In this document: positions 1 to 10,313 of the stretch, in pieces
Numbering within the stretch: the first letter of the stretch is position 1
Layout of the letters: every line of letters starts with the position of its first letter
DNA from: Morella rubra
Taxonomy: Eukaryota; Streptophyta; Magnoliopsida; Fagales; Myricaceae
Assembly: GCA_003952965.2 (NCBI GenBank)
Contig: CM025856.1
Coordinates: 17,505,011 to 17,569,010, forward strand
Direction of reading: 5' to 3'
DNA: 64,000 bases
Program-made: the position numbers and the translations under genes
The notes under the pieces: generated by a model
Seen by the model: only the letters and a program-made list of their open reading frames with translations
The model's database searches: none
Told to the model about the DNA's origin: nothing

Positions 1-701
1 CTCATCCAATGACTCATCAACGGAAGGAAAAATTCATTCTATTAAAAATAACTTCTTGCAACAATGGTGTGGAGAAAATTTTTCGTCACAATTGCAGCAT
101 AATCTGCACGTCCTCCTTTCTTGTAACTCAATCAGGCTCAACCTCTTGATAGTGGGGGTACAGGCAGAGGCAGAACCCCATGGGGGGCGCCCTGGGCAGC
201 TGCCCCCTTTAGTTTTGAAAAATTAAAGAAATTTTAATGGATTTGTCCCTAGGTGGGCCCAGCCCCCCTTCTAGTTAAGCCAAGCCCTCTTCTTAAGCCC
301 AGCCTTTTTTAAAAAAAATTATCAGAAGGTGAAACGGCGTTGTTTCACCCTCTGTTTAAAACAAAAAAAAAAAAATCTACAAAGCTTCTCCCTCACGCGT
401 GCATCTCCTTCTCAATCCAACCCCACCATTTCTCCCTGCTCCTGTCAACGTCTCCCTCTCAGCCTCCCCCTCTCCTCCACAGGGTCGTCGCTGCCATCTT
501 TCTCTTTCTCTTTCTCTCACTCTCACCAAGGGCTGGGCAAGGTATGTTTAGCTTTGTATCTCTTTCTCTTGTGTATTGATGCTTGTAGTCATAGGAAATT
601 TCTTCTCTATTGCATATTGAAATTTCACTGATGTATTCGCCTATTTGTATTTCCAATATGGTTTTATATGTGATGATTTAGCACTTTTTCTATGTTTTCT
701 A

Positions 702-1045
702 GAGCACAGTTGAGGATCTGTTTTCAATTTTTTAAAAATTTCTCTTTTTCGTTACTATTCTCTTGTAATGGTAACAAACCAAGAAGAAACGCTTGGTTGA
801 GTGATAAATTGGAGTTTGTGTTTCTCTCCTTAATGTCCATTTTGCAAAGTGATATCTCAATTTAGGGGATATTCTTTCAGATAAACTCAATTCACAATGG
901 ATTGTTTTCAATTTTTTAAAATTTACAAACCGAGAAGTCAATTTAGGTGATGTTTCTTAGAGCACGATTATGGATCTGTTTTCAATTTTTTTAAATTTCT
1001 CTTTTTGTTTACTATTCTCTCGTAATGGTAACAAATCGAGAAAAT
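702..1045 (+). repeat. Two spaced copies of an ~87-bp repeat in the hAT leader
   Basis: Positions 702-787 and 959-1045 are close copies. Both run from 'GGATCTGTTTTCAATTTTTT' through 'TACTATTCTC' to 'TAATGGTAACAAA'. A third, shortened copy is visible near 898-935. The spacing is about 257 bases. Subterminal repeats are common in hAT elements and can bind transposase, but that role is only inferred here. Confidence 0.7.
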
Positions 1046-1556
1046 AATTTCATGGGACTGTCACTTAAATTTCTTGTGAAACAAACAATGATAAAGATGC
1101 AGAAAAGAAATATCTAAAGATTCTAAACCAGCAAACCTACGTGTAAGACAACTTCTTAGTTATCTAACTTCTAAACTAGTAAACCAGTAAAACATGTTTC
1201 CTCTTCTTTCTGCATACTTCTTCGTTATCTACCTTATCTTAATATTGTAGGTTTATACAGTGGTTTTGGCTGGTTAGCTTTAGCGAGAAATTTGGGTATT
1301 GGAGCTTGCTTTGGGATCTCTAAAATCTTGGCAGCTTTTTGTTAAGGTATTTTGCAGTAGTTTTCACCATTTTTTTAAGGTCCTTATCTGAAATAATATT
1401 TATCAATTGTGTGGAGGCTTAAATGTCGTTGCTATGTTATTTTTTCAGGTTAATTTTGGAGCTCAAACTTTGCTTGGTGGTGGGCTTATTTAGGTAATTT
1501 GTATCCTAAACCCCTATTAGAAATTTAGAAAATGATTCAGTGGATTATTGGAAGAT

Positions 1557-1690
1557 GGTTTTTGTGAATTATTGGAGATTAGAGGTCAGGGTTTATGTTG
1601 GTTCTGTTGGTTTTTGTGAATTATTGGAGATTGGAGGTCAGGGCTTATATTGGTTCTGTTGGTTTTTGTGAATTTTTGGAGATCGGAGGT
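1557..1690 (+). repeat. 52-bp tandem repeat, about 2.6 copies, in the hAT leader
   Basis: Copies begin at 1557, 1609 and 1661, each with 'GGTTTTTGTGAATTATTGG' followed by GAGATT and a GGTC-rich stretch. The exact 52-base period and few differences indicate a tandem duplication inside the transposon leader, just before the transposase start. Confidence 0.85.
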
Positions 1691-1707
1691 TTTTTATAAA
1701 AAAAAAA

Positions 1708-4060
1708 ATGTCAGCCAGCGTGGAGTCGTCTAATACTCCTACTTCTGATGTAAATACTAGTTCGAATAAGACCTCTTTTTTGTTTAGTCAGATGATATTG
1801 TTGCTGACTCAGGGTTATGTAAACTCATTGAAGAATATGATGTTAGGATTAGGGATTAAATTCGGTACTTAATCAAATGTCCTTGTCAACCGCTTAGCCA
1901 TGATTTTTCCAAGAAGGAATATGAGAAAACAACGAGAGGTTTTATAGGGTTATAGTTCAAAAATTATGAGTGGTTGGAATGCAGTGTATCAAAGGATGCA
2001 ACTTATTGTTGTGGTGTTATCTATTTAGGCAAACTAAATGAGTAAGATTCGGGGGAGGTGTTTACATCTACGGGGTTTAACAATGAAAAAGCAACGGAGG
2101 TTTTTGCTGAACATGTTAGTGCATATAATAGTGCTCACAATTAGGCTAGAGGACAATATGATGCACTCAGAAATCAGCGTCAAAGTTTGTCTTACATGTT
2201 ATCCGCACACAGGAAGGAGTTAATGGAGTCTTATCGCATTCGTTTGATAGCGGTTTTAGATTGCATTCGTTATCTTTAGGGGCAAGGATTAAATTTTCTT
2301 GGTCATGACGAGTTCGAGAGTTCAATGAAAAAGGACAATTTTCTTGAACTTTTGAAATGGTACAGCTTACATAACAAAAAAGTTCATAAGACAACTCATC
2401 TTAATTCTCCTAGAAATGACCAAATAACTTTTTCAAAAACTCAGAAGGAATTGGTGAGTGTTGCTACAGCGAAGACCACATTTGCCATCATTAAAGATAT
2501 TGAGGACAATTTTTTCTCTTATGGTTAATGAGTCTCGAGATAGCTCAGTGAAAGAGCAAATGACAGTGGTTTTGAGATATGTAAACAAATGTGGACAAGT
2601 GATAAAAAAAAAAAAGGTTTTTTGGTGTAGAACATGTTACTGATACTTGCTCCCAATCTTTGAAAAATGTTATAGAAAAATTGTTTGCAAGACATGGGTT
2701 ATCAATATCCAGATTGAGAGGTCAAAAGTATGATGAAACATCAAACATGCAAGGCAAGTTTAATGGGTTGAAGGCACTCATTTTGAGGGACAATCCTTCT
2801 GCTACTTATATCCATTGTTTTGCTCACCAACTTCAATTGGCTATTGTGTCTATTGCAAAGGATAACATGAAAGTTTGTGATTTTTTTCATTACACTGCTA
2901 TTATTGTGAATATAGTCGGAGCTTCTTGTAAAAGGAAAGATGCTCTTCGTCAAAGTCAACATGAGAAGATAGTGGAGCGGTTGGACAAGGGAGACATTTC
3001 TAGTGGAAGGGGCAAAAATCAAGAAACTAGTCTCACACGACCAAGGGATACTCGTTGGGGTTCATATCATACTACAATAATCCATCTCTTCACTATGTGG
3101 TCAACATTATTTGATGTACTTGAAAACGTAAAAGAGGATGACACTTGTAGGGAACAAAAATCCATGGCCAAAAGTATAATGAATAAGATGCAAAACTTCG
3201 AGTTTGTATTCAATATGCATTTGTTGAATAATATAATGGAATTACGAATGAATTGTCACAGGCCTTATAGTAAAAGGATCAAGACATTGTTAATGCTATG
3301 AGTTTGGTGGGAGTTGTGAAGCGTCAGTTGCAAGCTTTGAGGGAGATGGAATGGGATACTTTTTTGGAAGAAGTCAAAACTTTTTGTGTGAATAATTATA
3401 TCATGTGCCCAATATGGAAGACATTATACCAACGGTCTTCCAAGGCATGGAGGGCAAACAATTACTTATTGCATCATTTTCGTGTGGAAGTGTTTTGCCA
3501 AGTTATTGATTTGATCGCTCAGGAGATGGATAATCATTTCACAGAAGCAAGTACGGAGTTACTTCTTTGCATAGCATGTCTTGATCCAAAAACTCATTCT
3601 CAGCGTTTGATCATGCTAAGTTACTTCGTCTTGCTGAGCTTTATCCAGAAGATTTCTCAGCAGTGATTGTATGATACTTAGAAATCAACTTCACACCTAC
3701 ATTGATGATGTGAGAAATACTGATGTTTTTTTCTGGGCTTAAAGATATTGAGGTCTTGCTATGAAGATGGTTGAGACAAGAAAACATACTCTATATCCAT
3801 TGTTTATCAACTTATTGAGTTGGCATTGGTCTTACCAGTTGCGACTGCAACTGTTGAGAAAGTATTTTCTGCAATGAAATTATCAAGAGTGACTTGCGTA
3901 ATAAGATGAGAGATGACTGGATGAATGATAGCATGGTAGTATACATCGAGAGGAAATTTTTGAAACTATTGAGAACGAAGCAATTTTGCAACGTTTTCAG
4001 AAGATGCAGTCTCGTAGGATTCAATTGCCACCTCTCAGTATCAGCAAATAGTACAGGTAC
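1708..4060 (+). pseudogene. hAT transposase (TTF-type zinc finger, DUF4371, hAT dimerisation), broken
   Basis: The likely start is the ATG at 1708, after a purine-rich run. Around 1790-2030 lies the N-terminal TTF-type zinc-finger region, recognisable by its conserved 'CQPLSHDF' and 'YEWLE' blocks. From 2660 to 3301 a clean 213-residue stretch carries the DUF4371 core ('LRGQKYD', 'HCFAHQLQLAIV', 'PRDTRWGSY'). The frame then changes at the overlap with 3298-3666. The C-terminal hAT dimerisation region ('LPVATATVEKVFSAMK') lies near 3820-4010 in yet other frames. At least four or five frameshifts or stops interrupt it (for example TAA near 1858 and the breaks near 3300 and 3665), so it cannot make a working transposase. 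The original protein was about 750-800 residues, normal for this group. Confidence 0.88.
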
Positions 4061-5413
4061 ATGTATTTTAATATTTTTAATGCTTTTAGTCTTAATTTTT
4101 TGATATTTTAACTCTAAGACACTTTTGCATTATGTAGGAAAAAAATTTAAGATGCCATTTCGCCTAAGGAATTTGCCCCCCTTAACTAAAATCTAGTTCC
4201 GCCACTGGGTACAATCATATGTAAGTGATGCCGAGGGCAAGAGTGGTAGTCCCATGGTGGATGGACCTTTTCGAGGCTCCACCTAACTTCCCTTCTGTTG
4301 CTCGTACATAGGAGACTCATAAAACCGTGCCAGACTGATAGAGGCGGACAAGGATGTTGGATTACATGCTTGCACATAAACTCATATTGCCTCCTTTAAA
4401 CCCGCTCACAAAACACTCAACTTGTTGTTCTTCGGATAAATGGCTGGCTTGATGTAACCAACGGTCAAACTCCATCTGGTAATCACGGAAACTTCCTATT
4501 TGTTTAAGCTTGGAGAGATCCCAAAAAAAAAATTTGGTATCTCGAAAAGCCCGTATCATAAATACAACTTGTATTTGAAAACTTCCCAATTGACGCCTTC
4601 TAGCCGATATTTGAAACGTTGATACAGCAATTGAACATCACCATCCAAGTGTTAATCGACCATGGGAAGTTTCTCCACCTTTTCTATATGTTAGAATTTG
4701 AAAAATTGCTCCACCCGGTTGGACCTTCCATGACATCAAAGCATGGAAAATCCAACTTCGTGACTTTGGGTGCGAGAAAGCCTCCTCCAGCAAAGTTACA
4801 ACAGGGCCCACAAGAGGACTCAACATCATCATCATGTCCTCCACCGTGAGTAGAAAAAAGAGCAAACATGCTCTCCATATGCTTCAAGAAGCACTCTTAA
4901 CTAGCCCTCATAGCTTGTTGTAGTTCTTTATGGGCCGCAGCCAATGAACCAAGCTCATTCTCCACTTGCTCAAGGCGGTGGTCGGACATGCCTGGCTCTG
5001 ATACCAAGTTGTTACGTGCTTTAGATTGTGACCTCGAAATGGGCTTGTCGAATGTTTTCTACCTATGATGGTAAATTTATAGGATACTTCGTGGGATCCT
5101 TGATCTCCTAAGGTCATTTAATTTGAGGAAAACCACGACTCCTAGTCAACTCAAGGTTGAGGGTAATAATCATGTGATAATTTTATTCATGATCTCAAGC
5201 TATTAAATAGCCGAACAGCTATTGATGGAATAGGCAATAAGCTATTCTTTGGGGAAAGGAAAATTACACGTGCATAACTCTAGCACGAATTTATTAAAAG
5301 AAAATAACATTGATTTTAATTAATTGATGACAAAAGTCAGTCACTCTCATCCCATAATTCTAAGTCCCTCACAATATTATTGGCGAAGGCAGATTAACAA
5401 GACTACTTCTCCA

Positions 5414-5416
<3 letters not shown>

Positions 5417-5457
<41 letters not shown>
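5417..5457. repeat. (GA)n microsatellite
   Basis: About 20 uninterrupted GA units are present. Confidence 0.97.
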
Positions 5458-5460
<3 letters not shown>

Positions 5461-5929
5461 CTGGCTGGGTTTGTTTGGTGGTTCTTTATCCTGTTTGAAT
5501 CCTATAGGACAAAGAGGGATAAAGAAAGGGGTGTCGCTCTGTCCATATAGGCCAGAGCATATGGGGAGGACTTTGTCTGTTGTTGCATTTTTTAGCCTTC
5601 TGTTCTTTTTCTCCTCCTCATCCCCAAACGATGATAATAAAAAATAAAAAAAAAAGACTTGAGCAAAAGTAAAGTGAATTGTGTTAGGCCTAGCAGACAG
5701 AAAAAGGCCTAAAGGAAATCAAACGTCACATTGAGAGACTTCGAAGAGTAGAACGGTGCGCTGCACGAGCAAATAAAACACCGAAAACAAGACTCTAAAC
5801 AATGAAATCCTTGGAGGAGGAAGACTAATGATACCAATAAGGGCAAAGATGGGGACACACCAGAGACAATTGCAAGCCATAGAAAGAGCCCGGCTCTAAT
5901 AACATGTTTAAAAAATAAAATATCAAAAA

Positions 5930-6240
5930 AAGATAAATACATTATTTACTCTCTAACAAATTTTTAAACTAAAATGATGATAATGCCCTTCATTCATTTT
6001 GCATATATTGAAGATATTATTGTTAATTCATTAAGTTTTCAGGAGTATTATTATCATATAGAGGATGCAAAGTGTATAACATTAGTAGTTGAGAAGTGTA
6101 ATGTATCAAAGTGGGTACTTTAAGATGCAAAATTTAAGATTAGTAGTTGAAAGATGCAATGTATTAGGAATAATAGTTTAAAGTACACTGTGTCAAAAAC
6201 CCAATAGTTAAAGGGTAGAAAGCATTTTTATCCCAAATAA
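5930..6240. mobile_element. Small AT-rich MITE-like sequence
   Basis: The left edge reads AAGATAAATACATTATTTAC and the right edge, reverse complemented, reads TTGGGATAAAAATGCTTTC. The interior repeats phrases such as 'GTAGTTGAGAAGTGTAATGTATC'-like words in slightly changed form. Similar wording recurs near 40690-40830, 46795-46925, 61250-61400 and 63206-63590, which suggests a dispersed family of non-autonomous inverted-repeat elements. The ends are approximate. Confidence 0.45.
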
Positions 6241-7269
6241 AAAATATTGAACTAGTAAGAGAAAGTTGGGAAGAGAGAGAGAGAGAGAGCGGAGAGATTT
6301 ACTTTGGTTCTGCCTTGAGAGCTCTACTTCCTTTGTTAAAAAAATCATGGGGCTATTTCTTAACCATTTGACTTGACCTTAAACTTGCACGTAGGAAAAT
6401 TGATTTATAAGACCCAAAGACACAAGTAACCCACAAGTTAAGATTTTGTGTTTGAGAATTGACTCTCCATTTTATCTCTATTTCAATTAAATATTATATA
6501 TGTTGTATATACTAATTCAAAAAAACTTAAGACTACGTTTGAAATCAAAGTGTTAAAGAATATAATTCACCTATTAAAATATATCTCTTCCCAATAGTTT
6601 GAACTTTCGAGGTAGAGTCTAGTATTTTGAAGCTAGCCATTACTGGTACGTAAATTGTAAAATTAAATTCTGTGTTGTGAAATGAACAGTTTGAGCATTT
6701 TCATTCGGCGCAAAATTAGGTTGCCGCATGAGCATCCCTATGGTTCAGTTATTCTTTTTTTGCTGCTTTTTTTTATTATTTTGTTTTGTTTGCTTCTTTT
6801 TATTAATGGGTAAGCGTCGCGCCCAAGAGACGTCCATCTCATCATCTTACTGCAAACCGTGACGCCAGTGGCAACTACTTCCCTTTGTTGAACGCTCTAT
6901 CCAGCTGATTTGATGCGCATTAGAGAGGACGGTTAGGCCCTTCCGTGATGAGTGATGCGCTTTACAGCAGTTTGGATTGAGTGAGCTCGTGTGTGCTCGC
7001 GGAATGACCCCTATAGGAGTTTTGTCCTCTCCGAATGGGCCGGCTGCTGGACCAGGCCAATCTTGTCATCTTTAGCTTGCGCAATTCATATCTGTGGGCA
7101 AATTGGGCCGAGTAAAATCCAACCCATCAAAAATCACCAGTAACAATTTTCATATTTTATCAGGTAAAATTGATGTAGTTAATTAAGGCATCGTAACACG
7201 TCTGGTTAAAAGGGATGGAAGCACGTATGAATCATGTACAAATATATATGAGGCCAAACTGTATGTCTG

Positions 7270-7273
<4 letters not shown>

Positions 7274-7324
<51 letters not shown>
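7274..7324. repeat. (AT)n microsatellite
   Basis: About 25 uninterrupted AT units lie roughly 330 bases upstream of the GATA gene start. Confidence 0.97.
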
Positions 7325-7326
<2 letters not shown>

Positions 7327-7648
7327 CTGCTAGTTAACAGGACTACTACATGCAAACCTTGGTCGGTTTCTTTTTATTCGGCGACGGCGATTCTCGCATC
7401 TTCTTTTCCCCTGTTTCGTTCTGTTCCTGTTCTTTCAAAATCTAGTAAACACAGTCCTCAATACTCTACTCCGTCTCTCTTACCGTGCTCCTTAGTTGGT
7501 CTCACTCCCTCACAAGTCTCCAAGATGTCCACTCTCTGCGATGTCTTTCATTTTCACCAACCACGGGACGTTTGAAAAGGTTATTACTAACTGCTTAACC
7601 ATCACTGGAATCTCTTCACCGTCTTACATTAGCTAGGTGATCGTGATC

Positions 7649-8262
7649 ATGGAATCAAAGATGACAGTGAGCAAACGATCCTCTGCTCTATAATTGCTTC
7701 GTTTTAGTTTTGCTATCATGCTATGCTATTTAGTTTTTGTCGCCTTATTCCTTTGAAACAGGGATCTGCGCCAGAAGAGAGGAACAGCACAATGTTTGGT
7801 GGAGTTAAGGAGCTCAAGAAAATCTGTACAGATTGCCACACTACAAAAACACCTTTATGGAGGGGCGGTCCCGCTGGGCCAAGGGTAGATGGATGTTCTT
7901 CTTCATATGGATAGTTGTCCAATCTCTTTCTCCATTTCCAATACGTCCTTTCTCTGGTTTTGATTCTTCTTTAATGGGATATACTCTGTGTGCAGTCTCT
8001 TTGCAACGCATGTGGAATCAAATACAGAAAGAAAAGGAGGGCTCTGCTGACTATGGATAAAGAAGACCCAGAGAAATGGAGAAAGAAGCGGATTACAAGT
8101 AGCAACAGTAAGCTGGGTGTTACATTGAAGCAGGAACTGATGGCTCTCGGAACAGGAACGCGTAGGTCTGTGGAGAAGCAGAAGCTGAGGAGGACACTAA
8201 AAGAGGAAGAACAAGCTGCTATGCTGTTGATGGCTCTCTCATATGGAAGTGTTCATGCTTAG
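7649..8262 (+). CDS. B-class GATA transcription factor with LLM domain (GATA15/16-like)
   Basis: This is a nuclear zinc-finger regulator that binds GATA motifs. I read three exons: 7649-7666 (18 bases, MESKMT), 7762-7884 and 7996-8262, all joined in phase 0 at GT-AG introns, giving 135 residues. The type IV finger is C28-X2-C31-X18-C50-X2-C53, with the family core 'KTPLWRGGPAGP' and 'SLCNACGI'. The second intron falls inside the finger between R47 and S48, the usual place in B-GATAs. A basic tail (KYRKKRR) follows. The protein ends in 'LLMALSYGSVHA', the LLM motif of B-GATAs such as GATA15/16 and GNC/GNL; the small size fits GATA15/16. Members of this group act in greening, growth and hormone responses. 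The first exon is very short, so the true start could lie in an alternative upstream exon. The gene looks intact. Confidence 0.92.
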
Positions 8263-9494
8263 CAGAAAGAGGCGAGAATGGGAATTTTGTTTCTTTCCTT
8301 GTTGTTCCTTTCTTTTTCTTGGATGGGAGAAATTCGGAACGCGTAGATGTATAAACTCTCTTTGCACTTTCACCGCTGCCTTTGATGCTTTGAACCTCTT
8401 GTTAAATCTTTGTTGACCTTTGAACCCCATGTTATTGCGTTTGATGCTTTCTCTTGTTGAGTCTCTTTGAAGAACCAGCAAGATGTGAAGGATAATGTCA
8501 GATTTAATAGCCTCAAATACTTTGAGGGCGAGTGGAGAGAAGAAGACTCTGATAGAGATTCACAAAATTTGAAAATTTGTCCCCTTTTTTTTTTAATATT
8601 TTGTACTGGTTTTGTGTGCAGAAAGAAGTGTTCAGTAAATATATAAATTAAATTTGGTTTACCAACTAAAGCTGAGAATTTCAAGAGCAATCAAAACTGA
8701 CAATATCATTAAAAAGCAGTATAAAAAAAGTTCAGAGAAAAATTAAGAATTATGGAAAGAGGAAAAAGGAAAAAGGTGAGGTGTTGAATCACTGATAGAA
8801 CTTCCAATTTCTCTGCACCGTTTAATGGGAGAACTTATATATCTATCAAAGAAAGACAGGATGCCCGAAGTTATTCAAATGAATTGGAACTAAGGCATCG
8901 AAGTTTAAGATATTAAATCGTCTTACTTAACTGGGGATATTACATTATACATATTAATGTACCTAAATTTCTAATAAACTTGGACAATCTAAAGTAGAAA
9001 AAGGATAATAGTTCCTGGGAACAATAAACGAGTATTTACAGCAAATTTGGTCCATTTGTTGGATTGTTGTTCTAGCTGCGCGATGATCTTGAGCAATTAA
9101 CTTTAAAAAAAAAAAAAGCTAAGATTCTTCGGGTGCTTTCTTTCTCTTGGAAGGAACCAACTAATACGATCGTTCCTGAATGCTGGAGGAACTTCTGGAG
9201 CCTTCTTCTATAGCACTAGAACAAGTATATCCATGCTTCTGGATGCCTGATGCCTCTTCCAACCAGGCCCATCAAAAAGAAAACCACGCGGTTACACGCA
9301 AATTACACCAAGGTACTATAAAAAGCTTCCACGTCAATACACCTCGACACGTGTCTCTTACTCTAGAACGATCCCCACTCTCTTTTATTCCAAAGGCTTC
9401 AAATTTCTCTTTCTCGACTTTGTTACGATTAAGCAGCCATCAGGCCCGGAACCCACACTTCAGTTAAAGCTATAATAAGAGTACGAAAGCCAAA
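8263..9494. other. Intergenic: GATA 3' region and upstream region of the next gene
   Basis: There is no recognised gene. Open frames at 8239-8690 (minus) and 9180-9467 (plus) lack any family pattern. The right-hand part contains the G-box described separately and a TATAAAA at 9317-9323. Confidence 0.6.
9346..9355. promoter_or_regulatory. Palindromic G-box/ABRE (GACACGTGTC)
   Basis: A perfect 10-base palindrome with a CACGTG core (9348-9353) lies about 140 bases upstream of the ATG at 9495. An ACGTCA word lies just before it (near 9330). G-boxes of this form bind bZIP and bHLH factors and often mark ABA- or light-responsive genes. The TATAAAA at 9317-9323 lies upstream of it, so the box could fall in or near the 5' leader. 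Confidence 0.6.
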
Positions 9495-10313
9495 ATGCAA
9501 CCGAGTTTAGCAGCTTCGGCAACGAGGTCGCCATGGGCTCGGTCTCTAGCCCACAACCAAGCTTTCCTCAGAGGACTTTCCTCTGCCTCGGCTGGTCGCA
9601 CAGCTGATCTTGCCATTCATTCGGGAGAGGTAGAAGCAGGCCCTGATGTATATTACAGGAAAAATGAATTAATGCTCTCTCTGTCTCTGTCTCTCTCTCC
9701 TTGCTTAGAACGTGAAAACTTGCTTAGGGATACTGATATGTAAAACTCGCAGGGTCAAGGAAGCGTGCTGGACGATGATGAGAAGGCCAAACACGAAACG
9801 GAACTTAAACCCCCGAAAGATAGCGGGCCATTGAAAACCCCTAGAACGCCTTTTGCTTCTTCTCCTAGGCTGGAGAACGCTGCGGTGAGCCCGCCCGCGG
9901 AGCCCGTCATTCATCAAAAGCGTAGGCATGCAACAAGAGCAGAAGATGGCAGTTGTGCCGGGCTCGACGGCTCGCCATGGCCAAAAGACAGGGAAAAGGA
10001 GCAGAGAGGCAGAGAGGAACGGGTTGAGGATAACAGAGATTATTTCAGGCATCGCAAAGCCTCGCCGTTGTCGGAGATCAAGATGGTCGATACGAGGAAG
10101 CCCATAACGCGGGCCACTGATGGGACGGCGGATGCTGCCCAGGATTACGGTCGTGGTGCGCATGTGATTGGGTGGAGGCCGGAGCAGCTCGACACAGCGG
10201 AGGAGGCTCTTCGGAGGGCCGTTGAGATATGGAGGCAGAATGCTATGCATGGTGACCCTGAAACTTATCCCCACTCGAGGGTTCTTAGAGAGCTCCGCGG
10301 TGAATGGTTTTGA
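9495..10313 (+). CDS. Hydrophilic plant protein with mitochondrial-type N-terminus, function unknown
   Basis: Two exons are read: 9495-9647 and 9753-10313, giving about 237 residues. Another phase-0 donor at 9630 would shorten exon 1 by six codons. The N-terminus is rich in Ala, Ser and Arg with few acidic residues ('RSLAHNQAFLRGLSSASAG'), typical of a mitochondrial presequence. The middle is charged, proline-rich and probably disordered. The C-terminal third is more ordered and looks conserved: 'KMVDTRKPITRATDGTA', 'GWRPEQLDTAEEALRRA' and a final 'RVLRELRGEWF'. I recall similar uncharacterised, LEA-like plant proteins but cannot name the family with certainty. Higher GC than its surroundings and a clean long exon support a real gene. 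The upstream G-box would fit stress or ABA control, which is inference. Confidence 0.75.

Larger units (their letters stand above)
165..4207 (+). mobile_element. hAT-superfamily DNA transposon (zf-MYM1/DUF4371 type), decayed
   Basis: The ends are a short imperfect inverted repeat: CAGAGGCAGAAC at 165-176 and the complement of CAGTGGCGGAAC at 4196-4207 (10 of 12 match). They are flanked by a near-matching 8-bp target duplication, GGTACAGG at 157-164 and GGTACAAT at 4208-4215. An 8-bp duplication and CAG...CTG ends are hAT hallmarks. The interior holds a decayed transposase. The element sits inside a fossil Ty3/gypsy gag gene. Positions 178-1707 before the coding region are non-coding leader with internal repeats. 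Confidence 0.9.
1..5010 (-). mobile_element. Fossil Ty3/gypsy retrotransposon, gag region, split by a hAT element
   Basis: A minus-strand gag fossil lies on both sides of the hAT element at 165-4207. The right piece (about 4216-5006) reads as a Ty3/gypsy gag: an N-terminal helical stretch, a segment like the family's 'KLDFPxFDG..PTGW' motif, and the central retrotransposon-gag domain. The left piece (1-164) carries a CCHC-like zinc knuckle of the kind that follows gag. A primer-binding-site-like sequence of the tRNA-Met type (minus strand TGGTATCAGAGCC, plus positions 4994-5006) marks the 5' end, so an LTR should begin near 5010 and run rightwards; its outer end could not be found. Pol would lie left of the window. 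The copy is heavily broken and clearly old, since it was already present when the hAT element landed and itself decayed. Confidence 0.75.
5011..7648. other. Intergenic region with microsatellites and a small inverted-repeat element
   Basis: No gene is recognised. The first few hundred bases may be the LTR of the fossil Ty3 element. It contains GA runs (5417-5457 and 6272-6289), an AT run (7274-7324) and an AT-rich mobile-type sequence at about 5930-6240. The open frame at 5324-5647 is driven by the GA repeat and looks accidental. 6800-7070 is less AT-rich but shows no convincing coding pattern. Confidence 0.6.

Noticed and set aside
4186-5117. Separate short open frames as host genes
   Set aside because: They are pieces of the fossil Ty3/gypsy gag and its antisense readings.
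5324-5647. 107-residue frame with an (ER)n stretch
   Set aside because: It is created by the GA microsatellite; no family pattern and no matching exons.
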